Below are positions 39,703-52,800 of a stretch of 64,000 nt of DNA, one piece after another. Positions within the stretch are counted from its first letter, which is position 1; the number at the start of each line of letters is the position of its first letter. Position numbers and translations under genes: made by a program. Source of the stretch: Cyrtodaria siliqua (taxonomy: Eukaryota; Mollusca; Bivalvia; Adapedonta; Hiatellidae); the NCBI GenBank assembly GCA_037043455.1, contig JAWPHD010002644.1, forward strand, positions 1 to 64,000, in the 5' to 3' direction. The notes below the pieces were generated by a model. The model was given only the letters and a program-made list of their open reading frames with translations. It was not told the DNA's origin and did no database searches.

Positions 39703-40000
39703 ATGCAGAGGGGTAGAACACCCCCTCCTCCCATTCATATTCATTTTGTCATTTTTTATCATGCTCATTCAATGTCTTTATCGTGACACTGCATATGCAA
39801 ACGTGCAAACGTGGCTCCATCGTATATGGAGTGTCTACTATATAATTTGCAGCAACTCTGCAGTTCTGCAGGTTAGGAGCTTCTAGGCCCATTCTCCATA
39901 TTTTATCTTGATTAAATGGAGGATGAGCCTGGCATGTGCAATCCTGTTTGGCGCCATATAACCTTTTTGTGTTGGTGCGCCGTAAACCCCAATTCAACTC
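39703..40000 (-). mobile_element. Dispersed repeat family 4 copy
   Basis: Reverse of 27957-28320, ending in the GGTGCGCCGTAAACCCCAAT then TCAACTCAATTCAAC tail. Confidence 0.65.
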
Positions 40001-40031
40001 AATTCAACCAAATACTAATCTTGTTGACATA

Positions 40032-40331
40032 TTAGGCCAAAAAAATAGTAGTTGTGTTTCCTATTGCATGCTCTGTAAAAATAGGGTCGGTAGTTAGGCA
40101 TTTTTTTTTTTTTTTTTTTTTTTTTTTTCGAGCAAGATATTGTGAGATTCTACATGTATTTATCACATAAACCCCATACAAGTTGATGATACAGCTGAAA
40201 GCTTCTCTGTGATGTAAGTTTACCTCAATTTTTATTTTTTTTTCCTTTTCATAATTTTTTTTAGGGTCGGCCCCTTAAAAATAGGGTCGGTCGGGCCACC
40301 GGAAACACAGGTATTTCTTTTTTTGGCCTTA
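40032..40331. mobile_element. 300-bp MITE with TAGGCCAAAAAAA ends
   Basis: TTAGGCCAAAAAAATAGTAG then TTGTGTTTCC at the left, GGAAACACAGGTATTTCTTT then TTTTGGCCTTA at the right, inverted. Contains a T-run and AAATAGGGTCGG motifs. The empty site is preserved at 41006/41007. Confidence 0.85.
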
Positions 40332-40639
40332 GTTATTTGTTGTGTCGAGTATACATTTCTGCTTCATTTCTTTTGTATGACATATTGTTTTATTGCTTTG
40401 TCCTGTGACCATTTTCCTGCATCATAGTATCCCAAGTTCTATCGTTTTCACACTTATATTCTTGATACGCAAATATCGTATACAGTTCTGTGTCAGTCAT
40501 GCCTTATGTCACCCACTATGTTTCGCAGAAAACGGTACTACCTGTCCCATTGCGATAGCTGCGCAAAATGAAACCCATTTGGGCCATTTAGTGCTCATTC
40601 ATTATATGTTTTGACCCTTATGAATAACATTAAATATCA

Positions 40640-41310
40640 TTGTGCCCCGTGTGGTTCAGGGGGCCCCGTTTGGTTACGTGGCAAAGAATAGGGCCACTGC
40701 AGATCATTAAAGGTCTTCATCATGATCCCTGCATTGTTTCAGTTGCCATCTCCCTCATATCACTAGAGCAGTGGCAGAAAAACTACAACATGGCTCCAGC
40801 GTAAATGGAGTGTCTACAATAGAATTTGCAGCAACTCTGCAGTTCAGGGTGAGAAGGTTCTAGGCCCGTTCTCCATATTTTATCTCGATGTACATGGAGG
40901 ATGAGTCTGACTTGTTCATTCCTATTAGGCGCCATATAACCTGTCATGTGTTGGTGCGCCTTAAAACCACAATTCAATTCAACCAAATACTAATCTTGTT
41001 GACATAGTTATTTGTTGTGTCGAGTATACATTTTTGCTTCTTTTCTTTTGTATGACATATTGTTCTATTGCTTTGTCCCGTGACCATTTTTCTGCATCAT
41101 AGGATCCCAAGTTCTATCGTTTTCATACTTATATTCTTGATGCACAAATATCGTATCCAGTTCTCTGTCAGTCATACCTTATGTCACCCCCTATATTTCG
41201 CAGAAAACGGTACTACCTATCCCATTGCGATAATTGCGCTAAATGAAACCCATTTGGGTCATTTAGCGCTCATTCGTTTAGGCCCTTTTGAGTAACATTA
41301 AATAACATTG
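40640..41310. repeat. Local duplicate of 39870-40640 (includes a family 4 copy)
   Basis: Segment 41007-41310 repeats 40332-40635 (TATTTGTTGTGTCGAGTATA onward) and 40790-41006 repeats the family-4 end at 39820-40031. From 41311 to 42265 nothing recognised. Confidence 0.8.
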
Positions 41311-42269
41311 TTTTCAATTTTAAATCTCCTAGACCTCTACGAAAATCACGAGGTACCCACATTTGATGTGTGTAATGCTACAAACGACCGTTTGCAGGGG
41401 CGTAGCTGACGACCGTGTGCAGGGGCGTGGCTGGCCTTTACGAAGCTGCAGGCCCGCTTAATTTCTGAGCACTGTAGTGGGGTCTGATTATTTGATAAAT
41501 AGAGTGTTTCTGGCGCATTCTTGTGCAGTTTCGAGATTTTCCAGAATAATCTGCAGGCCCAGGCTTGCAGTGCTTTAGTACAGCTACGCCACTGGTTTGT
41601 AAGGGCGTATAACGGTTTAATTCAAAATAGGCGTCATGAACATATTTCTTATACAAATGTGAATACCTTTTTTGAATTTCTTTTGCAAAAGAAAGTGGAC
41701 ACTGAGTTTTGTTGAGATTTATTTATGTAAAGTTAGAATTAAGTTGACAAATTCCAAAATGAATATGCCATGTTTGGTACCAAAGTTTTTATCATTCCAT
41801 TGCCAATATCATGCTGTCATTTGTTTTTCAATAGGTCGAATCATTAAGGGACTGAAGCTTGATAAAGAGGATAGGGTGTAAAGTAAAATGTTTAAAGTGT
41901 CCAGTTTCCTTTGCGTATAGATGCATTTATAAATGTTTTCGAATAGTTGAGTGGGGTAATTCAACTGGAATCTATACTGAGTTTGTGCACACAATTTAAA
42001 AAATCGCCTTTACGTCATTCGAAATAATGAAAATAGTAAAATTTGAAGGAAAAAAAAAGAGCTTCGGTAAGAATATTTTGTGAAATTGAACAAAGAAATA
42101 CCTATGTAGTCATGTGTTTGGTATATAGTTCTAAACACATGCTGTTGTGCATGTCGTCTGCTGTAAATTTAAGAGTATTTCTTTATTATAATAGCTTTAG
42201 GTCTTTTGTTATTAATAATCGTGCAGTTTTCTTTGTGTTAGAAAGGCATTTATTATTTTGAGTTCTAAA

Positions 42270-42402
42270 CCGTTTGAATTAAATTGAATTGAATTGGATT
42301 TTATAGTCGGATTCATAGGCCCCTGAGGGATCGAACCTACAGCGGTGAGGGGAACGTGATTGCAAGTCAGAGACTCTAACCACTCGGCCACGGACGCCCC
42401 CA
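42270..42402 (-). mobile_element. Compact tRNA-headed SINE
   Basis: Minus strand: GTCCGTGGCCGAGTGGTTAG (A box), GTAGGTTCGATCCCT (B box) and a tail of AATTCAATTCAATTTAATTC. The long D-arm to T-arm spacing recalls a class II tRNA such as Ser or Leu. Confidence 0.7.
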
Positions 42403-42524
42403 GACCATTTGAAGGTTGTTCTAAAAAGGTAATGGAGGCTGCCATTTTAAGAACTACGACATCATTCTAAATAATAATTATGGCATATTTATCATTTAAT
42501 TCAAAAAAATCATTGCAAATAGAG

Positions 42525-42690
42525 CGCTACATGCTCTAGTGGTAGCCCCATGATCAAAACGTCTAGGGTTCGATCCCCGCCATTGCGTTATGTCCCTGAG
42601 CAAGACACTTTATCTGCATTTGCTTAGTACTGGTTCTACCCAGGAAGACATCGAGAGTGATTCAAATAAGTTCATAGAGCTTTCGTTACA
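42525..42690 (+). mobile_element. tRNA-headed SINE-like element
   Basis: GCTCTAGTGGTAGCCCCATG, GGGTTCGATCCCCGCC (B box), then TGTCCCTGAGCAAGACACTT, a core seen in several metazoan SINEs, and GGTTCTACCCAGGAAGAC shared with family S1. From 42691 to 43260 nothing recognised. Confidence 0.65.
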
Positions 42691-43329
42691 ATCGATGTAA
42701 AAAAAAAAGAAGGTTTAAACTAAAGAAATCAATGCAAATTAATGAAAATTAATGCAAAATCCTTAACTGATCGTATAATGCTTAGTTACTTATTTTTCAT
42801 ACAGTTGCTCTGATTATTCATTCCTGTAAATCAGTAAATTATCGTATTTATAAATATTACATATACAGTATGGTAATTTAGAGTTTCTCAAAATGGCGAC
42901 TTCATTATCCGTTTCATAACAACCTTCAAATGGTCATAATTTCTTCGTTTATCAGTCGATTTCGAAAATTCGTTTACCCTTTTTCAAGTGTTTCAGAACT
43001 CTCAATACTAAAGATTGTTATGCTGTATGTCTACATTCCCTTTAATTTAGGCTTGTTCTAAATTAACCTAAAATGTTAAAATGTTCCTATTCGTGATAAC
43101 AATTTTAAGTCAATCTAAATATGATGTAAGAACTGTGTTGTTCAGATCTAAACTTTGAATTCACCAGATAATTTGACATTTTGAATGTAATCGGTCTTAA
43201 AATACTTAAATAACCCTGGTGCAGACGTGGAATATATCATAATTAGGCTACTATGACATTTAACGCTCCTTTCCATATATGTTTAGGCCCTTATGAATAA
43301 CATTAAAATAACATTATTTGTCAATTTTA

Positions 43330-43975
43330 AATCGCCCCATGTGGTTCCCGGGGGCCCCGTTTGGTCACGGGGCAAATAGTAGGGCCACTGCAGATCCCTT
43401 TGGAGGGGAGGGTAGGCAGAGGGGTAGAATCCCCACCCCCCAAATTCATGTTCATTTTATCATTTTTTGTTCATGTTCATTAAAGGTCTTCATCATGATC
43501 CCTGCATTGTTTCAGGTGCCATCTCGCTCATCAAAAGAGCAGTGGCAGAAAAACAATAAACGTGGCTTCAGCGTAAATGGATTTTCTACGATAGAATTTG
43601 CAGCAACTCTGCAGTTCAGGGTGAGAATTGAATTGAATTGAATGTTGTTTAACGGCTCATCAACACAGTATAGGTTATTTAGAGCCGCCCCAGAGAGAGG
43701 GGAAGGATACATAGGAATCCGGGAACCTGCCCTACTCTTATTATCGAATAGATTCCTATGGTTCTTTAACGTGCTCGGAGGATAGACCGATACACGGGAC
43801 CGCCCGGTTTACGTCCCCATCCGACGGACGATCAGGGTGAGAAGGTTCTAGGCACATTTTCCATTTTTTATCTCGATGTACATGGAGGATGAGCCTGGCA
43901 TGTTCATGCCTGTTAGGCGCCATATAACCTTTCATGTGTTGGTGCGCCTTAAAACCCAATTCAGTTCAATTCAAT
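43330..43975 (-). mobile_element. Dispersed repeat family 4 copy, interrupted
   Basis: Reverse of 27957-28320, split at 43628-43833 by another element. Ends in an AATTC-type tail. Confidence 0.7.
43628..43833 (-). mobile_element. SINE-like element (family S2) with 10-bp target duplication
   Basis: Flanked by AGGGTGAGAA on both sides (43618-43627, 43834-43843). Minus strand ends in ATTCAATTCAATTCAA. Related to 21240-21460 and to a fragment at 34935-34985. Confidence 0.85.
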
Positions 43976-46560
43976 TCAATTTGAAATCTCCTGGACCCTA
44001 CGAAAGTCACGAGGTATCCACTTTAACAAGAGGGTGCACGCATATTTCAAAACACGAATTTTGATCGAAACAATGAAAATAAATCGAAAATAAATGAAAT
44101 GTTTCTTTCCGCATTCTAAATAAAATCAGAAACTCTTATACACTTATTACTTTACATTGAACCCGGGGGAGTTCGTTACTTTTGCTGAATTAGGGGGCCA
44201 CGCAACTTATGACATCAAACTTTACTGCGTTACAAAACACGTCCATAAATATCCGCGAGGTTCCGTTTCCGCAGGTAGCAGATGCGAGCGTCTTTCATGG
44301 TATTTGGTCATAAATCTTGGAACAAGCAACCAGTTCCGCCGTATTTATAAAGCGGAACAGCTGTTACAAAACTCTTTAATGAACAGCGATCGACTAAAAG
44401 GGAGAGACACTATATAAACGAAGTGTATTATAGTTCTTGCTAGCTTGGATTACATGTACCAGTTGGGTAAGTTAAGTTTACTGCAGTCTTTATATACATA
44501 TTACAGTTTTGTATTTTTTTTTTTTAAGAATTTTAGAAGAAAGATATAGTAGTTATATTAAATACCACTTTGACGATATACATTAAAATTATTGTTTGTT
44601 TCTTCCTCAAAACAACACAAAATGGTAAGGTACTATTTGAAAAACGCACAAACAAAACAACTTTATTTAATAAAATAATCTAAATGCTTAGGGTTTCACG
44701 ATATAGATTAAAATTATTGTTTGTTTCTTCCTATTTCATTTAAGAAAACAAACTCTATATAGAAGGAATAAAACATGGAATGTCAAGATATCGCATAGAC
44801 GATTTCATGCTTTAATTAATGCACATTTTCTCGTACCTATTGTTTTGATACAGTATGTTTCTAAAATGAATTGTCTTGCAATTATCAGAGAGAGAGAGTA
44901 CATTTATATTTCAGAATCTTCTGCAAAGTCTGTCACTTCAAGCCTGACACAACTGATATCAGTGAAAACAATGATTGTTACGTACAGTGCGTTCTGCACG
45001 TCTGGTGAGGTTCTACCATCAGCATGCACGGGAAACTGAGGCCAGGTTCTACTCCATCAGCATGCACGGGAAACTGAGGGAAGGTTCAGCACGAGAAACT
45101 GAGGGAAGGTTCTACTCCACCAGTTTGCACGGAAAACTGAGGGAAGGTTATACTCCATCAGCATGCACGGGAAACTGAGGCAAGGTTCTACTCCATCAGC
45201 ATGCACGGGAAACTGAGTTGAAAGATTCATGATGCGTTTGGTGTAGCTGCCGAAGTTCTTCTTCAACATCATATATGGAAATTGCGCTGATGTACATATG
45301 GTTCTTTTCGTACAACTTTCGTAGTTCTAATTCTTCAACAAAAGTAGATACAACAGTCGATCAGCAAATGTAGCATTCACAGACGCAGTCAACCAAAATA
45401 AACAGCATGCATTCAAAACAAACAACAATTACATGGGTATATAATTATTTACAAATAAAGTACGGATAACAAAAGCATAAACATGTTGAAAACGGCTTTA
45501 TTCTCTAATAAATAAGGCAGCATTAAAGTCTAAATTAAAATAGGTTTATTTTTTATCTGAACGGAGAGGATTTAGACCTTGTGTCAAAAGTATGCTAACC
45601 TTTAACTTTTGTGTTTACATAAAACATACCTGTGCTATATATAAACCAATTAGATCTGCATGCTACCTGTGGTATGCTTAACGTCACCGCAACATATAGG
45701 GAATACATCGTAACTAGTACACACATATGTATTTGGCATAGTGTGTACAGTTTAATTTTATTAAATTGATTTGCGTAATTCTTTATGTTGTCACGCTTCC
45801 GAATACTTCATCAGCTATTAATAAGCATACTCAGCCTTTAATAGGCTATTCAAGTAAAACACATATATACTCATAATATAAAAATAAGCATAGAAAGACA
45901 CGAAATAAGTATTCAGTAACTTGACAGAAATCAGAGCAACAAGAAAATAAACCGTTAAGGGCAAGACAAAAAATATTTAAGACAAACATTAAACGTTACC
46001 TTCTTTTTCAGGAGTTATCCGAGAGTCCACAATCTGTCGGGTCATCGCAGCCTGAGAAAACTAAACTGAAGTAGTCCTATGTGAAGAGGATCGGCGTGTA
46101 CTTGAGACGGAACAAGGATGATGTTTTGATCGACGTTTATTTGAAATTGAAATGGTGACGTATAGGAAGGTGTTTGATTTTTTTTCGAGACTAAAGGTAA
46201 GACTCTATGTTTTCTTTGTAATTGTTTTAGTAAATCTGCTAAAAAATATTTTTTTTCAGGGTAATTTAACGTTATTTTTTCCAGCTATATGTTTGTGTTG
46301 TTTATGTGAACGTCCATGTGAACGTCTGTGTACTGTCTATTATACTGTGTGTTTTTTATGGAAAAGAAAGAATAAAGTGATTCTGATTTGAACAATAAGA
46401 TCGACCCGTCAACATCTGACATTGCAATGTTAAGACGATCGCCACATCGGAATCAATTTATTCAGCATCGATCACATATATACAACTTTTTATTTGATTT
46501 GATTGACCTTGTCTTAAGCAAATTATATACACATATCTCATGCATATCTTTCCGCTGCAG

Positions 46561-46832
46561 AATGTATTGAAACCATTATAAACATCGTAAACGATGACGT
46601 CGATGTGTCTGGGCCAGCTTCTCTCGTTGATCACGAACCCCTGCAGATACTAGATGGAGGTAACGGTTGGGAGCCGGTGTCAGGACCGCCAGGATCTATA
46701 CACAATATCAGCATAGACATCAACACGGATGGCAACGACGCCATGATTGACAGCGTATTTTTCAACTTGGAAGGAATTAGCAACGTCGAGGTCATTTTGA
46801 TGAAAGATGGATTCGTGGTTCTTCCGACCGAG
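46561..46832 (+). CDS. Copy B exon 1: unrecognised domain, first half
   Basis: Counterpart of 2426-2697 with the same 272 nt and the same translation. The flanking intron differs slightly. Confidence 0.78.
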
Positions 46833-49800
46833 GTAGTTCTTTTTGCCTGTAATAAACCATTTTAGAGATCGACTGGCCAGAGTCAATGCGGGCATATATG
46901 CATATATGACAACAAATGAGCTGATTTTCGAGTGTTTAATTTCGTACTCAGCCCAAACTACCGTTTTACGTTTGGCCACAATCTTAATATTCGCCGTATG
47001 AGCGTTTCTTCAAATTTTCGTGCGCAGTCAGGTGCACATAATTGCGTATGCATTGAATTGTGCATACTTGCCTGCACAATGAGGTATACACTATAAATAT
47101 CTGGTTCTCTGTCTTACTTAATGCTGATCTATGAAATGAAATAGTATGTAGGAACAATTTACAATTCTCTATATATTCAGAACATTTAAAAATAAAGGAT
47201 AACACACCTCTTTTGTCCAATCCAGCCTTCCATAGAAATGTAACATACCTATACTGAACCAAACAGCTAACGCACCAGTAGACAATACCTTAAATGTATG
47301 CACTTATTAAATGACGATTGGTACCGTTGGAGACAGGTGATTCGAATGATTTTTTTTAAATTTACAGTCGTTATTGACAAGATATTTGTCTCCTTCAGAA
47401 TGAAAATTGATTTATTAATTATTATTACTGAGATATTAAAGATATTGTCTACTGGTGCGTTAGCTGTTTGGTTCAGTAAACATTGTACAATTCAGTTTGA
47501 TATCGGCGTGGACGACAATGTTGTAACAATCAATTTCAATAACCGGGTTGGAGACGAAATCGTTCTGAGAATAACCGAGGATTTGGACGATACCAAACAA
47601 CCAAGAGTGGAGAACTTCGAAGCAAAGGCATGCTACCATCCTTTAGGTATGCTGCTTTTAATATATTCATATACAAATTAAGTTTGCTTGCCTCTGAGAA
47701 ACTTGAAACGTTTTGTACATGTCCCTTTTCATACGTTGCAGGTGTTTTGTTTTATACATGAACATTAAATGCACTTAACGAGTGAAATATATGATCTGCA
47801 AGTTGTTTTTGAGGAATACTGTTGCGTGTGTGTGCGTGCGTGCGTGTTTTCGCGCGTTCATGTGTGAGCGTTTGTTGAGTCTGTCGAGTAAACTGTATTT
47901 ATACATTTATTGACTGTAATAATTACACTGTTGCCATGTTTTGTAAAATTGTATGTTGTATCCTCACGTCATTTTAAGCCTATTAGAATAAAATAATGTA
48001 TAAAAAATATATATTATCATCTGTCTTTCTATGGAATATAAATGCCCATGATTGCTTCCTATCTTGTGTAAATTAAACACATTATTTTAGTTATTTAAAA
48101 TATTAATTATTTTAAATAATTTGACGAAAATCGATATAAATGTTATGGATAACATAAGCTTTATATTTGATAGAAATAATGACAAACTAGATATTGGCTC
48201 ATCCATTTCAGCTACGACGACTGTTTTCGTCACGCTGACTAGCGGAGTTTCAACACCAGTAATGACAACAGCTGGTATGTCTTTTGATCTGAACAGTTTA
48301 TGAACACACACCTTAAATACATTGATAAAACACAATCACGTAAAAGGTATGCGACACCACAAACATAAATGTATGCGACACCACAAACATAAAAGGTATG
48401 CGACACCACAAACATAAAAGGTATGCGACACCACAAACATAAATGTATGCGACACCACAAACATAAAAGGTATGCGACACCACAAACATAAATGTATGCG
48501 ACACCACAAACATAACAGGTATACGACACCACAAACATAAAAGGTATGCGACACTACAAACATAAATGTATGCGACTACCCCAAACATAACAGGTATACG
48601 ACACCACAAACATAAAGGTATGCGACACCACAAACATAAAAGGTGTGCGACACCACAAACATAAAAGGTATGCGACACCACAAACATAAAAGGTGTGCGA
48701 CACCACAAACATAAAAGGTATGCGACACCACAAACATAAAAGGTATGCGACACATAAAAGGGTTGACAACAGGCGGTACCCCTTGGAACGGTCAGTAGCA
48801 AAAAGGCCACTAGGGGTTAAACAAGGTTCTCCCTATTACCCTATTGTCACCCAAAGTATACACAAGAACAGTCTGTTGATATTGTCCTATTATATTTTAT
48901 TCTTCTGAGACTTATTTATATATGAAATAGTTACTTTCGTGCTTGATTGTTTACTTTAACACGTGTGCCATGATACTCGTCTTAATTGTACACACACGTA
49001 CATATTATCTTCTTATTCTCTTCCAGTTATAGGATTCACTACGCCAAGCGTTTGGAGCGAGTGGTCACCATGGAGCGATTGCAGTGAGACATGTGGCCTT
49101 GGAGTGCAGACGAGATTACGCGATTGTGAACCTGGAAACGTTTGTGAAGGAGTAGCTGAAGAAACTATGCCTTGCAACTTACAGGATTGCCCCAGTATGT
49201 GTGAATTGTTTTTATTGTTTCTTAAGAAGTGCAAAAACACAACTATCCAGTATTTCTATAACGAATTTATAATTGGTGTAGAAATCCAACGATAGAACCA
49301 TGATGGATCCATGACAAACATAAAAGTAGATATAAAAATGTAACAGGAAATGCAGAATTCAAGGACCACATTTGACCAAAAACGCGTGTCGAAACAAACA
49401 ACAAATACAATAATACATATAAGGCAATGTGTGTGAAATCATACATCTAAAAGGGTTAACATTAGGGCTACCGCCTTGAAACGGTTAATGGCAAACAGGC
49501 CGCTATGCACACGGTCAATAAAGATAAAAACTATTTGACTTAAACATATGTCATTATGCAATAGCCACATTGTTGAACATCAGTCCGTTTGCTATTTCAG
49601 CCACCCCAGCATGGACAGCTTGGACACCATGGTCAGACTGTGATGTTTTCTGTGGAGAGGGAGCCCAATATAGATTCAGGTTCACATCCCTATAGCTTGT
49701 TTTTGCTTAATCTATTATACTGTCATAAACTTGTTTGTTTTGTTTTTAAATTAAGGTACGTTTAAAGCTACAGACGCCCTATATCAATCGATTTCTTCTT

Positions 49801-52800
49801 TGTAGGTATGTCTTTATTTGTAACTTCATGTTCACCAGCTCATGTCGAAATCGGGTATTTAAGCGAGCAAATATAGCGCATGAAATCATTTACTGTATAT
49901 ACATCGACCAGTGCACAACGTACCTATACACAGGTAACAGTAATTTTTACCGAAAAAAAAGTAAGCTTCTTTCGGGGCTCGAGCACACGACCTTCTGATT
50001 TCAAGTCCTGTGCTCTATCCACTGAACTACAACGCTACTTGGGGAAAATAGTATACTAACTACCATATATTATGAGGCAAAATAACTTAACATATTTGAA
50101 CGCAACTGAAAGTGGTTCAATAAATATGCAGTCCATAGTGTCGCACGTGTAAATTAACATTGCCTGGTGTAATACTGTATCTTATCAATATGAAACTAAT
50201 ACTTCGTCTCAAAGCAACCATATATCGACTTGTTATTAGCGCTTAATGAGTTTTATGCGCGCTCTTGTTATTACGTAATGCCTATTTAGTGTTAAAAATG
50301 CTACAAAATACCAATAAATAGCAGTGGTCTAGAGGTTCAGCGTACATCTTTCAAATCTTACAAGTGCAAGACTTGGGTTCAAATCCCGTTCCGGGCAACT
50401 ATTTTTTTTATCACATATATTCTGGAGCCATAAATTTACGATGTTGCCTGTACGAAGGCTAAATAAAAATGTGAAATTTTACGTATTGATTTCTCCTTAT
50501 ATACCGACTTAAGGGTTGTTCGTCGATTTGAAACTACTTCACACTCATTCATATTCATGAGTTATTAACAGTTAAAATAGGGACTGTACAGCTTTAAGAG
50601 ACGTTTGAATTGTGTTATGACCACACGTTTGACAAAATGAGTATATCCTGAATTTACACTTGATTATAACGTGTTTCTATGGAACTAATGTTCTTTTTGA
50701 ACTGATGTTATAATTACGTCATTTATAAAAAGAAAATTGTTTAAGATTGATTGTGTATAGGTGGTGGATTTTAAAAATCGTCCGGTGATAGTTTAGATAT
50801 GGCAATACGCCTTTTGGGTTCTTTTGGTTTAATATTAACCGTCATTTATTTGTTTTCCAGAGAATGCAACGACCCACCACCAATGCCCGGTCAGATAGGA
50901 TGTCTAGGGGAACCTTCAGAGTCTATGACGTGCACCGAACCTGCCTGCACGTGTCAGTTCGATATGGATTCATTCGTAGAAGAGTTCGGATATGAGCCGT
51001 CTGAGATTGTAGGCTGGATGGAGAAAGACGGTATTCCAGGACCCAGCTCTGATGACGAGCTGGTTAGAGCGGGTGACAATGTCGCAGACGACGCCGTGAT
51101 AAACGTGGAATGTAATGAATGGTAGGTGCAAATAAAAATCCGCCATGAGAAATAGTTGTAGTTTATCCCACAACTTACGGCCTAATAGCCTGAAACAAAT
51201 CTATACATTTTCTGTAAACCACTAGCGGTACCTACTATGGAATAAATGATTGTTTCTTATTTCTAAGAATACACTTATAGTCGATTTGTGAATTAAGAGA
51301 TAAGAATAATTTCATATTCGTTCTTATTTATTAATGAATTTATTAAATTTATTTCGTTGAAAAATGATATGATTTTCGGCGAGCTATCGAATCATACCCC
51401 ATGTTTGGATACAATAATAACGAACTATGCTGAAAGGAAGAAGAAACGCGACACGGGAATTTCCGCTATATATTGTATATATACTGTACACTTAATTCCA
51501 TATATATTCCAAGGAAATTTCGTGATGTTTTGTAAAAGAAAAAGTTGCAGTTAGGTAGAGAAAGGACACAACTGTGATGTTGTAGACGTTTTAACCACAG
51601 TACACGTTGTAACAAGAAATTCATAAATGTTGAAGTTCCTCTTTGAAAAATTGAGCCAGTTCAGTACTGTATTTAACGTAAAGAGTTTGAAAAAGTTTGC
51701 ATCCTAAGTTTGCTTACATGCTTGAGCCTACTCTGTCAATAATGAAACTTTGCAGGAATACCTTTTGCTGTGTTCCGTGTTGTTTTTATATTTTTTACCA
51801 TTCGATTAACAGCAGCATATTGTACATACAGTATATAGCGGAAATTCCCGTGTCGCGTTTCTTTTTCATTTCAGTATATATTGAACTTGTAATCTACACG
51901 TCCTTGCTGTGGTATTCAGTATTCCTGGTAATTATATTGCCGTCAGAGTAGTTTTAGTTTATGTACATTAGGACATATTTATGTTGCCTTGTCTTCAACT
52001 CTTAATTAAATGTATACTTTTGTTTATGTATTTAAGCAAGGTTTTTTGACGTTGAACCTTCAATAGGTATTAATGGCATGTTTGATGCTGCCATGCATGC
52101 ATAGGGCCGTTGTGATTTACCATTTATCCTGTTGTGTAGGTTTCAACATTGTCCTGACAAACATAATGCGTCTATCATGTATACCATATTCTTTAATTAA
52201 TTCTGAAAAAAAGGATCCTTTAAAAGCAACAAACACAAACAGAAGAGAAAAATAGCAGACTCGATTGTTCAAGAGAGGTAATATGAGGAATGATTAGCCA
52301 TTTGCACTGACGTTGTTGACTCCACTTGCGCCTATTTGTCTATCAAGTAGTATGTCCAGTTTAAACATTTCGTATATTAATCCACTGTTTTATTTGCAGT
52401 ATATGTGAAGGAGGAAGTTTCAATTGCAACAAAAACAACGTGCGAGGGTAAGTGATCATTGCTGTTTTAAAACAAACAAGGTCTTGCACCAAACTCATTG
52501 ACAACCGACGTCATATTTCAAAAAAACGCTACAACACACGTATATTAGGATCATTTCCGTTATTGAAATCCTTTATCTGATATACTGACATGTGTTGTTG
52601 ATCTCTATAAGGTTCAACACCAAGTGCTAAGTGGCACACTCTCTATACATTTTGTATGAAGTTTGTGAGTGAGTGCTGCAATAGATATTTAAACTATTTT
52701 ATATACGATACATCGCCCTTACACTATTGATTCATATTTTTGGCGTTTACAAGTGCATTTAGTGTAAACGAATATCGTATATATCATCCAGACACACTCA

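Noticed and set aside
48342..48758. CRISPR-like array of regular short repeats
   Set aside because: Units are contiguous with no unique spacers, in an intron of a eukaryotic gene.
48087..48810. Cys/Trp/Val-rich minus-strand frames up to 165 residues
   Set aside because: They translate the 25-bp VNTR; the unit repeats give YVCGVAYLLCLW-type peptides only.
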